A stretch of DNA of 32,526 nucleotides from Betaproteobacteria bacterium (GCA_025363575.1 JANYDM010000179.1:1-32526), one strand, 5' to 3'. Numbered from the stretch's first letter, positions 14,332-23,396 are shown. A program made the numbers and translations. The notes: a model not told the origin generated them from the letters alone.

Positions 14332-17300
14332 ATGCAACCACATACGATATACACGAAGACCGCCAAAGGCGTGCTCGAGGTCAAGGCCAAAACGATACGC
14401 CTTTCGCGCGAGCAGGGCCTGTTGTTCCTCGCCATCGACGGCAAATCGAAAGCCGGCGACCTCGCCCGGAAATCCGGCGTGGCTGAAGACAATCTTGCAG
14501 CGGCGCTCGAAAAATTACTGGTCGACGGATACATCAAGGTGCTGGCGGAAACGCCAGCCACGGGCACCGCCGACGACGAGCTGGATCTCGACTTCACGCT
14601 GCCCGGCAGGGTGGCGGCGCTCAATTCCGAGGCCGCGCAGCGCGCAAAAGCAGAAATAGAAGCGAAGCAGCGCGCCGAGCTCGCGGCCCGCGCCGCCGCG
14701 GAGGCCAAGGCGCGCCAGGAAGTCGAAGCGCGCGCCCGCGCGGCAGCCGAAGCCAGCGCACGCGAGGAAGCGGCTGCGAAGCAGGCAGCCGAAGCGCAAT
14801 CGCGCGCAGCGGCGCAGGATAGCGCCAAGGCGCAAATCGAAGTGAACGCGACCGAAGGCCAGGCGAAAGCGGAAGCTGAGGCCCGCATGCGCGCCGCCAT
14901 GGCAGCCAAGGCCGCCGCCGACGCGGAAGCGAAAGCGCGCGCCGCGGCGGAAGCGAAAGCGACCCTCGAAGCACAAGACAAGGCCCGGGCGGAAGCGAGC
15001 GCACGCGCCGAAGCCGAAGTCCGCGCGCAGGCTGAAGGCGAGGCGCGCGCGCGCGCAAGCCGAAGCACGTGCCCGCGTCGCGCTCGAAGCAAAAATGCGC
15101 GCGATGGAAGAAGCACTCAAGCAAGCCGAGGAACGCGCTAAAGCCGAAGCCGAAGCGCGCGCGCGCGCCGAAGCCGACGCCAAGGCGCACCGCGAAGCTG
15201 AAACCAAAGCACGCACTGAAGCAGAAGCGCGCGCGAAAGCCGCGGAGGAAGCCATCGCCGAGGCGAAAGCCATGGCGGAGTCCGCGGCCGGCGCCAAAGC
15301 GGAAGTCGAAGCGCGCATGCAGGCCGACGCGCAGGCGCGCGCCGAAGCCGCAGCGCGATCCGCGGGTCAAAGCGAAGAAAAAATAAGGGCGGAGGCGGAA
15401 GCGCTTGCGCGCACGGCTGAAGCGGCGCGCCAGGAGGCGCTCGCCAAAGCCGAAGCAGCGGCGCGCGCACTCGGCGAAGCCGAAGCGCGCATGAAGACCG
15501 AAGCCGACGCGCGCACCGCAGCGGAAGAAAGAGCGCGCGTCGAAGCCAGCCGCGCTGCGCACGAACAAGCCGAGAAGCTGCAGCGCGAAACCGAGCTGCA
15601 GATCGCGCGCGAAGAAGCCGAAGCGAAAATGCGCGCCGAATTCCGCGTGCTCGAGGCCAACATCCGCCAGTCGCGCGAAGAAGCACAGGCGCGCGAAGAC
15701 GCCGAGCGTAAAGCGCGCCAGGACGCCGAAGCGCGCATCGCCGCGGAACGCAAAGCGCGCGAGGACGCCGAAGCGCGGGCAGCAACGGAAATCGCCGCGC
15801 GCGAAGAAGAAGTCCGTAAAGCGCGCGCTGAAGCCCAATCGCGCTCCGCAGCCGAAGCGAAGGCGCGCCAGGAATTCGAAGCCGAGCGCAAAGCGCGCAC
15901 CGACGCTGAAGCGCAGGTCGCCGTAGAGCGCCAATCCCGCGACGAGGCAGTCAGCAATGCACGCGCCGAAGCCGAACAACGCGCGCGCGCGGAAGTCGAA
16001 TCGCGTATTGCCGCCGAGCGCAAGGCGCACGAAGACGCCGACGCCCGTGTCGCCGCAGCGCGCGAAGAGGCCGAACGCAAGGCGCAGGTGGAGCTCGAAT
16101 CGCGCGTCGAGTCCGAACGCAAGGCGCGCGAAGAAGCCGAACGCAAACGCGAACAGGCCGAGGCGCAGGCGAAGGCCGCGCTGCAGATCAGCGCGACCGC
16201 CGAGAAACTCGTTCGCGAGGCTGCGAGCAAGGAGACATCAGTCGCCGAAAAGTCGCGCGACGAGGCGCACAAAATGCGCGACGAAGCACAGCGCATGCTC
16301 GACACCGCGCGCTTGCAGCACGAGCAGGCGGTAGCCAAGGCGCAGTCAGAAATGATGGCGCGTGTGCAGGCCGAGCAGAAAGCGATTGCCGAAAAGCGCG
16401 CGCGCGCCGCTGCCGAAGACCGGGCCAAGCAGGAAACCGTCGCGCGTGTCATGCAGGAACACCAGATGCGGCAGAACGCGGAGAAAGAAATCGAGGCCAA
16501 GGTCGAGGCCGAGATCCGCGCACGCTCGCAAGCCGAGTTTGATTCGGAAGTCAAAGCGCGCGCCGACGCGCAGACGCGCGCGGATGCGGCCGCGATGCAA
16601 CGCTCGCTCGAAAAAGAACATGCCGCGTCAAAGGGCATAACGACCAAAGCTGCGCGGCGCCCGACCAACTGGGGCAGCCTGATCGCGACGGTGCTGGTGC
16701 TGCTGGTGCTGGCCGGCGTCGCCATACTGCAAGTCGCGCCGATGAACGGCTACATTCCGGGCGTCGAGAAGATGCTGTCCGAACGTTTGCAGGAACCGAT
16801 CCATATCGGCAGCCTGCGCTTTACGCTGTTCCCCGTGCCGCAGATCAAGCTGGAGGAAATTGCCGTCGGTGCGGCGCAGGACGTGCGCATCGCCACCGCG
16901 ACTATCGCAGTGACTTCGACAACGGTCTTCGACGAACGCAAGGAGCTCGATGAAATCGAGCTGTCGGGCATCACAATAGATCAGGATGCGCTGCCGCGGC
17001 TCGTCGCCTGGTCGCAGGCGCCCGCGACCGTTTCCCGCCTCCAGGTCCAGCGCATCAAGCTCGTCGCAATCAAGCTTCCCCTGCGCGGCGTCGAACTGCC
17101 CAACCTGGACGGCACGCTCACGCTGGGCAAAGACGGCGGCTGGCAGAAATTGTCGCTGCGCGACCCGAAGGCGAGCCTCGATCTGATTCCGCTGAAGGAG
17201 CCCGGACAGGTCCGCGCAAACTTCACCGCGCGCGCATGGACGCCGCCCGCGGGCCTGAAAGTCGAGTTTTCCGACCTGGCCGCAACGGCGATGATCAAGC

Positions 17301-17872
17301 GCGGGCAAGCGACGATCACCGGCATCGAGGGCCGCGTATTTGGTGGCGCGCTCAAAGCTGAAGTGAACCTGAAATGGGGCACCGGCCTGACGGCCAACGG
17401 CGAGCTCAGTCTAAAGAACGCCGACATCGCGCAGGTACTCGGGGCCTTTACCAGCAGCGCTCCCGTCGCCGGCACGCTCGAAACCACGCAGAAATTTTCG
17501 GCACAGGGCCAGACGCTGGACGAACTGTTCGTGGGCCCGCGGGTGACCGCCGCATTCACCCTGCAAAAAGGCACGCTCAATAATGTCGACCTCGTGCGCG
17601 CGATCCAATCCACCAGCCGGGCAGGCCTGCGCGGGGGCAAGACGCCGTATACCGAAATTTCCGGCGAAGCGCAGGCAGCCGGCGGGCGCATCGCGTACCG
17701 CAATATCAAGCTGGCCGCCGGGCCGCTCAACGCCGCCGGCACGCTGGACGTAGGGCCGGGCAGCGAGCTCGCGGGCAAGCTCATCGTGCAGCTCGGCTCG
17801 CAAAACGTATCGATCGCCCGCGGCGCTCTCAACGTTGGCGGCGGACTGAAAGACCCGGTGCTCAGCCAGTAG
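14332..17872 (+). CDS. Giant coiled-coil membrane protein with C-terminal AsmA-like domain; frameshift at (GC)7 tract 15043-15056
   Basis: One gene in two frames. From ATG 14332 the first frame gives a helical, winged-helix-like N-terminal domain (residues 1 to about 95, including LSREQGLLFLAIDGKSKAGD) and then Ala/Glu/Arg-rich helix, and goes out of frame at the (GC)7 tract. The second frame continues the same pattern (AQAEARARVALEAKMRAMEE) to 17872. Adding one GC unit joins them into about 1180 residues. Residues roughly 100-775 are charged coiled coil; 781-803 a single membrane helix (LIATVLVLLVLAGVAILQV); the rest resembles AsmA-type envelope proteins (ERLQEPIHIGSLRFTLFPVP, and GRIAYRNIKLAAGPLNAAGT near the end). 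This predicts N-terminus and coil in the cytoplasm and the AsmA-like part in the periplasm. Function unknown; a structural or lipid/envelope trafficking role is inference. A separate product from ATG 15095 would lack the N-terminal domain. Confidence 0.8.
15043..15056 (+). repeat. (GC)7 dinucleotide tract at the frameshift point
   Basis: Fourteen bases of strict GC alternation lie inside the coiled-coil coding region at the exact point where the reading frame changes. With eight units the frame would be continuous (Glu-Ala-Arg-Ala-Arg-Ala-Gln-Ala-Glu). Such tracts slip during replication and are also error-prone in sequencing. Confidence 0.85.
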
Positions 17873-17946
17873 TCACCGTTGCACGGCCGCAACGCGGACC
17901 GGCGACTCCCTAAATCCGCGCTTCTCCGTCACGAGGTCTGCCTGCT

Positions 17947-18693
17947 ATGAGTGTTATACATCCGTGGTATCAACTGGGCTATGTCATTCCGCACCTGTAC
18001 ACGGACATGGACGCCTACCAGTTCTACCGCGTCGCGCCCGAAGGCATGGTGCTCATCACGACGGGGCTGAACCTCACCGAGTACACGCTTGCATCGGTCG
18101 AGCAGAACCTGCCCACGCTGTGGGAGCGCTTCGATCTGCTGGCGAAGAAAAAAGCCGACCGCATCTCTTTGAGCGGCGTGCCGGTCGCCTCCGCGCTCGG
18201 CCGCAAAAAAATGCTGGAAATACTGGCTGAAGCCTCGAGGCGCACCGGGCTGCCGTGCGACACCGACCTCGAAGCGCATATCGCGGCGCTCAAGCACCTC
18301 GGCGCGAGCAGAATCGCACTGGCGACGCGCTGGCCAGCCGCCGTCAATGCCGCACTGACGCGTTATCTGGCAGACGCCGGCATCGAAGCCATCGCCTGCC
18401 GTTCGCGCGGACGCACCCTTGCCGAGAACAAGCAAAGCGTCGCTTCGGAGGACTACGACCTCGCTCTCGAACTGGGGCGCCAGGTGCTGCGGGAAACGCC
18501 CGAGGCACAGGCGCTGCTGATGCCCGGTGGCCTCTGGTTCGCGATCCACGCGGTGCCCATCTTGGAAGCGGAATTCGGTAAACCCGTATTGCTCAATATT
18601 ACTTCGACGACTTGGGCGGCGTTGCACGCCGCCGGACCGCGCATGCAGCACCGCCCCGACCCGCGCTGGGGAAAAATAATGGCCAGCGTATAA
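17947..18693 (+). CDS. Asp/Glu racemase superfamily protein (arylmalonate decarboxylase/maleate isomerase-like) lacking both catalytic cysteines
   Basis: A 248-residue protein with the architecture of the aspartate/glutamate racemase superfamily in its arylmalonate decarboxylase/maleate isomerase branch: N-terminal LGYVIPHLYTDMDAYQFYRV, a central ISLSGVPVASALG, GLPCDTDLEAHIAALKHLGA, and ALLMPGGLWFAIHAVPILEA. Family enzymes use two cysteines, one after the third strand and one before a Gly-Gly turn. Here those places read Ser-Gly-Val (about 76-78) and Met-Pro-Gly-Gly (192-195). The only cysteines, 104 and 151, are elsewhere. It may be a binding protein or use other chemistry. GAGG lies 11 bases before the ATG. 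It is followed eight bases later by a Bug gene, so ligand uptake and intracellular handling may be linked. Confidence 0.78.
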   Translation: MSVIHPWYQLGYVIPHLYTDMDAYQFYRVAPEGMVLITTGLNLTEYTLASVEQNLPTLWERFDLLAKKKADRISLSGVPVASALGRKKMLEILAEASRRTGLPCDTDLEAHIAALKHLGASRIALATRWPAAVNAALTRYLADAGIEAIACRSRGRTLAENKQSVASEDYDLALELGRQVLRETPEAQALLMPGGLWFAIHAVPILEAEFGKPVLLNITSTTWAALHAAGPRMQHRPDPRWGKIMASV

Positions 18694-18701
18694 AAATATC
18701 A

Positions 18702-19661
18702 ATGCATCGCATTCTGCACATCGCCGCCTGCATGACGGCGGCACAGTGCGCAGTTGGCCAGAGTTATCCGGCCAAGCCGGTCCGCATTATCGCCGCGCAG
18801 TCGGCCGGCGGCGTCACCGATGCGCTGGCGCGCACGTTCGCGCAGAAATTCAGCGAGGCGTGGAAACAACCCGTCGTCGTCGAAAACCGCGCTGGGGCCG
18901 CAGGTGCAATCGGCACGGAGATCGCGGCGAAAGCGCCCGCAGACGGTTACACGCTGTTGCTATCGTCTGCCGGCCCTATCGTCATCAATCCCGGACTTTA
19001 TCCGGCACTCGGCTATGACCCGCTGAAAAGCCTGGCGCCCATTGCATTTATCGCGACCTCCGCGCTGGTGCTTGTCACGCACCCGTCCGTGCCCGCGAAG
19101 TCCGTCAAGGAACTGGTCGCGCTGGCGCGTATTCGGCCGGGCCGGCTGACTTACGGCTCGGGCGGCAGCGGCTCGCCACCGCACCTCACGGCCGAGTTGT
19201 TCAAAACGGCTGCTGCAGTCGATATTACGCACATACCGTTCAAAGGCTCCGCGCCGGGCGTGCTGGCATTGGTCGGCGGCCAGATCGATTTATCGTTCTC
19301 GACCGTGGTGATCGTGCTGCCGCAGGTTCATGCGGACCGTCTGCGCGCGCTCGCTGTGACTTCGCCCCGGCGCGCGGCCGCCATACCGGAATTGCCAACG
19401 ATGATGGAAGCAGGCATGCCGGGCTTTGAATCGCAGCAATGGTTTGGATTGTTCGCGCCCGCGGGGCTCCCCCCGGAGATCGCCGCCAGGCTCAATGCGG
19501 AAGCGTCGCGCATACTCGCGCTGCCGGAGACCCGCGAACGGCTGGGACGCGACGGTGCAGAGCCCGGTACGCTCTCACAGTCGGAGTTTGCTGCTTTCTT
19601 GCAAACCGACGCCGCGCGCTGGGCGCGCGTGATCAGGGAATCGGGCGCAAAAGCAGACTAA
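18702..19661 (+). CDS. Bug/TctC-family periplasmic solute-binding protein
   Basis: A 319-residue Bug protein starting at ATG 18702, eight bases after the racemase-fold gene and so in the same operon. Signal peptide HRILHIAACMTAAQCAVGQ precedes SYPAKPVRIIAAQSAGG. Diagnostic blocks are ENRAGAAGAIGTEIAAKA then ADGYTLL, and HIPFKGSAPGVLALVGGQID; the Phe in place of Tyr and the missing Asp of the usual Asp-Leu pair set its binding loop apart from the other five here. The pairing with a racemase/decarboxylase-fold protein hints at a dicarboxylate-like ligand, which is inference only. Confidence 0.93.
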   Translation: MHRILHIAACMTAAQCAVGQSYPAKPVRIIAAQSAGGVTDALARTFAQKFSEAWKQPVVVENRAGAAGAIGTEIAAKAPADGYTLLLSSAGPIVINPGLYPALGYDPLKSLAPIAFIATSALVLVTHPSVPAKSVKELVALARIRPGRLTYGSGGSGSPPHLTAELFKTAAAVDITHIPFKGSAPGVLALVGGQIDLSFSTVVIVLPQVHADRLRALAVTSPRRAAAIPELPTMMEAGMPGFESQQWFGLFAPAGLPPEIAARLNAEASRILALPETRERLGRDGAEPGTLSQSEFAAFLQTDAARWARVIRESGAKAD

Positions 19662-19682
19662 GCCAGCTCGCTTTAAGAGTCT

Positions 19683-20120
19683 TCAACTCTCGAGCCAGAA
19701 CGTAACTGGCCCGGCGTTGACCAGCGACACGTTCATATCGGCGCCGAAAGTGCCGCATGCGACATTGTCATAGCGCGCTTGCGCCTGCACGACAAGATAT
19801 TCAAAAAGCTCGCGCGCCACCGCTGGCGGCGCAGCGGTCGAAAATCCCGCGCGCGTGCCGCTTTTAGTGTTGGCGGCCAGCGTGAATTGCGGCACTAACA
19901 GCAAGCCGCCGTCGACCGCACGCAAGTCAAGGTTCATCTTTCCTGCCGCGTCCGGAAACACGCGATACGACAGCAGCCGCTCGAGCAGGCGATCGGCCTT
20001 CTGCCTGTCGTCGGCAGCCACGACACCAACCAGCACGAGCATGCCCAGCCCTATCGCAGCGGTCTCGCTATCGTTGATCACGATGCGCGCCGTGCTCACT
20101 CTCTGCAGAAGCCCTATCAT
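19683..20120 (-). CDS. dtd: D-aminoacyl-tRNA deacylase
   Basis: A 145-residue protein that matches Dtd over its full length. Dtd hydrolyses D-amino acids mischarged on tRNA (for example D-Tyr-tRNA) and also acts on Gly-tRNA(Ala). The N-terminus IGLLQRVSTARIVIND, the LLLVPQFTLAANTKSGTRAG block and the C-terminal VSLVNAGPVTFWLES with the Gly-cisPro motif are present. The usual Ser-Gln-Phe-Thr-Leu reads Pro-Gln-Phe-Thr-Leu, an unusual substitution next to the active site. Its ATG is only 26 bp from the ATG of the divergent amidohydrolase. A TATGAT on the minus strand stands six bases before the ATG, so the transcript may be leaderless. Confidence 0.93.
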   Translation of the reverse strand: MIGLLQRVSTARIVINDSETAAIGLGMLVLVGVVAADDRQKADRLLERLLSYRVFPDAAGKMNLDLRAVDGGLLLVPQFTLAANTKSGTRAGFSTAAPPAVARELFEYLVVQAQARYDNVACGTFGADMNVSLVNAGPVTFWLES

Positions 20121-20146
20121 GCAGATATCATATCAGCAGGAAATTC

Positions 20147-21382
20147 ATGTCAGCCAATATCGATCGACGGCGGCGGCGGTATCTTGCGGGCGGCTGTGCC
20201 GCGGCGCTTGCGGGAGCCGGCGCATGGCGCTACTGGCCCGAGCAGGGCATAGCGAATCCCTGCCTGGGTGCACTGCCGCCCTGGCTGGCGGATCACGAGC
20301 TTGTGCAAGCAGCGTGGCATGGCATCGACCCCGCGCAAGTGTGGGACTGCCACACGCACCTCGTCGGCACCGGCGACTCGCCCAGCGGCGCGTGGATCAA
20401 CCCCGCCATGCTGAGTCCGCTGCATCCTGTGCAATACGCGCAGCGCCTTTTTTACCTGAATGCGGCATGCACTTCGTCCCGCAGCGTCGACGAAAGTTAT
20501 GTCGCGCGCCTACGCCAGCTGATGGCAGGCATGCGGCCCGGCGCCAAAGTCCTGCTGCTTGCTTTCGACCGCACGTATGACGACGCGGGCGCGTTGTCGC
20601 TGGCGGCGTCGACGTTTTACATGCCCGACAGTCATGCACGGCGCATTGCGCAGGAATTCCCGCGGTATTTCGAGTGGGCCGCCTCCATTCATCCGTATCG
20701 GAGCGACGCGGTGGCGGCGCTCGAAGACGCGAAACGCAACGGCGCGCGCGCGATCAAATGGCTGCCCGGGGCGATGGGCATCGATCCCGCGCTGCCGCGC
20801 TGCGATGCGTTCTATGCAGCAATGGCGCGCCTCAACGTACCGCTGCTCACCCACGCCGGCATGGAAGGCGCAGTCAGCGCCGAGCAGCAGGACTTCGGCA
20901 ACCCGCTCAAGCTGCGGCGTGCACTGGACCAAGGGGTGCGCGTTATCGTCGCGCATTGCGCATCGATGGGCACCGACCGCGATCTCGACCGCGGCGCGGG
21001 CGGGCCGCCGGTCGACAGCTTTGAATTGTTCGCGCGCCTCATGGACGACCCTCGCTATACGGGACGCGTATTCGGCGACATATCGGCGATGACCCAGCTC
21101 AATCGGGCCGGCCCCTCGCTGGCAAGCGTGATCGAGCGCGGCGAATGGCACCCGCGGCTGCTCAATGGCTCCGACTATCCGCTACCGGGCATCATGCCGC
21201 TCTATTCAGTCGACTACATGGTCGAACAGAAATTCATCGATGCCGCGGCGGCACCGGTGCTGACGGCCATCCGCCGGCACAATCCGCTGCTCTTTGACCT
21301 CGTGCTCAAGCGCAGCCTGCAAGTCAATGGCAAGCGGCTGGCAGCCGGCGTGTTCGAGACCCGACGCTTTTTTACGGCCTGA
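20147..21382 (+). CDS. Amidohydrolase-family metalloenzyme with Tat-like leader
   Basis: A 411-residue TIM-barrel amidohydrolase. The N-terminus has five arginines followed by YLAGGCAAALAGAGAW, resembling a twin-arginine or lipoprotein-type export signal, so it probably works outside the cytoplasm. Metal-site motifs are DCHTHL (67-72), GARAIKWLPGAMG (Lys available for the bridging position), VPLLTHAGMEG, VIVAHCASMG and LLNGSDYPLPG with the final Asp. The order matches the metal-dependent hydrolases of the amidohydrolase_2 type. The reaction (hydrolysis or decarboxylation of a small ring or amide) is not known. A good AGGA site precedes the ATG. It is divergent from dtd. Confidence 0.87.
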   Translation: MSANIDRRRRRYLAGGCAAALAGAGAWRYWPEQGIANPCLGALPPWLADHELVQAAWHGIDPAQVWDCHTHLVGTGDSPSGAWINPAMLSPLHPVQYAQRLFYLNAACTSSRSVDESYVARLRQLMAGMRPGAKVLLLAFDRTYDDAGALSLAASTFYMPDSHARRIAQEFPRYFEWAASIHPYRSDAVAALEDAKRNGARAIKWLPGAMGIDPALPRCDAFYAAMARLNVPLLTHAGMEGAVSAEQQDFGNPLKLRRALDQGVRVIVAHCASMGTDRDLDRGAGGPPVDSFELFARLMDDPRYTGRVFGDISAMTQLNRAGPSLASVIERGEWHPRLLNGSDYPLPGIMPLYSVDYMVEQKFIDAAAAPVLTAIRRHNPLLFDLVLKRSLQVNGKRLAAGVFETRRFFTA

Positions 21383-21391
21383 CCGCATGCC

Positions 21392-21436
21392 CCGATGGTG
21401 AACCAGCGGGCAGATGCGCTATGATTCCACCATCGG
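21392..21436. promoter_or_regulatory. 9-bp inverted repeat flanking a -10-like TATGAT upstream of the diguanylate cyclase
   Basis: CCGATGGTG at 21392-21400 is the exact reverse complement of CACCATCGG at 21428-21436. Between them lies TATGAT (21420-21425), a good -10 match, about 58 bases before the ATG at 21483. The layout suggests an operator overlapping the promoter. Confidence 0.4.
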
Positions 21437-21482
21437 CGGATAAGCTGATGCGTATGCAGGGGGATTTCTGAACGACAATTTC

Positions 21483-22571
21483 ATGGGCAAGGGCCAGATC
21501 ACCGCGCCGGGTTTTGAAGCCGAGGAACTCAAGGGGTTTTCCAGGACAGTTGCCGAGATCGAATGGCTGCTGGTCATTCTGGTCATGCTCTACCAGGTTG
21601 TGCAGGGCCGCAGCGATGAATCGAACGCGCCGATCTATTTCGGCCTGATCCTGTATTCCGCGTTCGTCCTGGGCTTCCGCTATTTCAACGTCTATCGCTC
21701 GGAATCGCGCTGGAAGCTGGCGATAGAAACCTGGGTGATGATCGTCTTCATCACGTGGATTCTCTACCACACCGGTCGCCTCGAAAGCCCGCTGACCAAT
21801 CTTTACCTGCTGACAATAGTCACCTCGGCGCTGACGCTCGGCAAGCTGATCACGCTGCTTGAAATGGCGTTGATCGCGGCCTGCTATATCTTCCTCGGCT
21901 ATTCGAGCACGGACGATTCCCTGTTCTGGGTCACCAACGCGGGCGACTTCATGTCGCAGCTCGCCCCCATGCTGCTGGTCGCCTACATCACGACTATGCT
22001 GTCCGCCGATATCCGCACCGCGCTCTCGCGCATCAAGATCATTTCGGAGACCGACGAGCTGACGGGCATCTACAACGTGCGCGCGTTCACGTCGCTCGCC
22101 GATCGCGTGCACAAGCAGTCGATACGCTACGGCCATGCCTACAGCATCCTGATGGTCGATTCGGACAACCTGAAATCGGTCAACGACACTTACGGCCATG
22201 AAGCGGGCAACCGCCTGCTCAAGCTCACGGTAACCTGCATCCAGCAGGGCCTGCGCGAAACGGACGTATTCGCACGCTACGGCGGCGACGAGTTCGTGGT
22301 TATGCTGCCGCAAACGCGGGCAGAGGGCGCTTTCGAAGTAGCGGAGCGCATACGCAAGACTATCGCCGGCATGCCGCTGGACACGCAGGGTAAGCAGGTG
22401 ACGACGACGGTCAGCATCGGCATTTCATCTTTTCCCGCGCATGGCGAAGAGCTCGCCATCATCATGAACCGCGCGGATCAAGCGCTGTATAACAGCAAGA
22501 AACGCGGACGCAACCGCTGCTCGGTCAGCGGCGATCCCGAGCCTGCGCCCGAGCCGCGCGCAGCGGCCTGA
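21483..22571 (+). CDS. Membrane diguanylate cyclase (GGDEF domain)
   Basis: A 362-residue protein with several hydrophobic N-terminal helices (about residues 25-190, for example WLLVILVMLYQVVQG and FGLILYSAFVLGF) and a C-terminal GGDEF domain from about 195. The domain starts ETDELTGIYNVRAF, and the active-site GGDEF motif is intact at 267-271. The inhibitory site RETD at 258-261 has the required five-residue spacing, so c-di-GMP feedback is likely. It should make c-di-GMP at the inner membrane in response to an unknown signal sensed by the membrane part; that part matches no named sensor that I recognise. Its last 47 bp overlap the convergent DUF3025 gene. Confidence 0.95.
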   Translation: MGKGQITAPGFEAEELKGFSRTVAEIEWLLVILVMLYQVVQGRSDESNAPIYFGLILYSAFVLGFRYFNVYRSESRWKLAIETWVMIVFITWILYHTGRLESPLTNLYLLTIVTSALTLGKLITLLEMALIAACYIFLGYSSTDDSLFWVTNAGDFMSQLAPMLLVAYITTMLSADIRTALSRIKIISETDELTGIYNVRAFTSLADRVHKQSIRYGHAYSILMVDSDNLKSVNDTYGHEAGNRLLKLTVTCIQQGLRETDVFARYGGDEFVVMLPQTRAEGAFEVAERIRKTIAGMPLDTQGKQVTTTVSIGISSFPAHGEELAIIMNRADQALYNSKKRGRNRCSVSGDPEPAPEPRAAA

Positions 22572-23370
22572 AGTAAGCAGTATCGTCGAAATACTGCTCC
22601 TCGCGATTACCGTCGCACCAGCCGGGAACGCCCAGCAGCGGCACCGGCTGCAATTCGCGCGTCGCCAGGAACCGCGCCGGGTCTGTTATGCGCGCGGCCA
22701 GCCGCGTATCCAGTACATTCAATTGTCGCACCGGCGGCAGTGCGAAAAAATCCTCTTCAACGTCAAACAGCACGCCCCGTCCTGTCATGCCGGCGAACGG
22801 CTGCAGTGCCTTTTCGTAGAGGGCGTGGCCGAACAGATAGAACCGCATGTGCGTAACTACGCGCGTGCGCTGGCGCCAGAACAACTCCTTCCACTCATGC
22901 CCGCTTAGCAGGGCAGCGAGCGCGGGATCGGCGCTCGCGACTATCACGCCGCCCTCGTCGAACAACGTCAGCGCGTCCTGAGCCGGGCCGCGGTTGGGCG
23001 CGCCGGCGGTGCGCTGCCGCTCGAGCTCCCGGAAATGGCGCGCGTTGAGCGCCGCCTTCGCGCGCGGAGAGGTCAGCCACACCAGCGCGTTGCAGAGGTC
23101 GTGCCAGTTGTGGGGGCGGAACTGCACTTCGCCGCGCAGAAAAATACGCGGCTCGAATCCGTCCTCGAACGCCGTCTGGCGCAGCGACTGCTCGACAAAT
23201 CGTAGCTGCCGTCCGGCGGCATTCGTAACGGCCTCGCCCGCTTCCATAAGCCGATTCAAATCCGCGCACGCCGGCCAGTCGGGCAGACATAGCTCACCTG
23301 CTTTCGCGCGCAGCGGCTCGAACATCGGCGAATGCGCCGCAAACTGCGGATCCCAGGAAGGTGGCATCAT
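22525..23370 (-). CDS. DUF3025 domain-containing protein
   Basis: A 281-residue protein of the proteobacterial DUF3025 family, with no assigned function. Recognisable blocks are NWHDLCNALVWLTSPRAKAA, FDEGGVIVASADPALAALLS, FLFGHALYEKALQPF-like YLFGHALYEKALQPFAGMTG, and PVPLLGVPGWCDGNREEQYF close to the C-terminus. No signal peptide or membrane helix is seen. Start at 23370 is one of two adjacent ATG codons and leaves the normal family N-terminus WDPQFAAHSPMFEPL. The 3' end overlaps the diguanylate cyclase by 47 bp, tail to tail. Confidence 0.88.
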   Translation of the reverse strand: MMPPSWDPQFAAHSPMFEPLRAKAGELCLPDWPACADLNRLMEAGEAVTNAAGRQLRFVEQSLRQTAFEDGFEPRIFLRGEVQFRPHNWHDLCNALVWLTSPRAKAALNARHFRELERQRTAGAPNRGPAQDALTLFDEGGVIVASADPALAALLSGHEWKELFWRQRTRVVTHMRFYLFGHALYEKALQPFAGMTGRGVLFDVEEDFFALPPVRQLNVLDTRLAARITDPARFLATRELQPVPLLGVPGWCDGNREEQYFDDTAYFRPLRAARAQARDRR

Positions 23371-23396
23371 CGGAGATACAGTTGGAAGAGTGGATG

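Noticed and set aside
14304..16725. Long minus-strand open frames opposite the coiled-coil region (up to about 470 codons)
   Set aside because: They are the mirror of a repetitive GCG/CGC/GAA codon pattern that rarely makes stops in any frame; the predicted products are low-complexity Arg/Ala/Ser strings with no domain.
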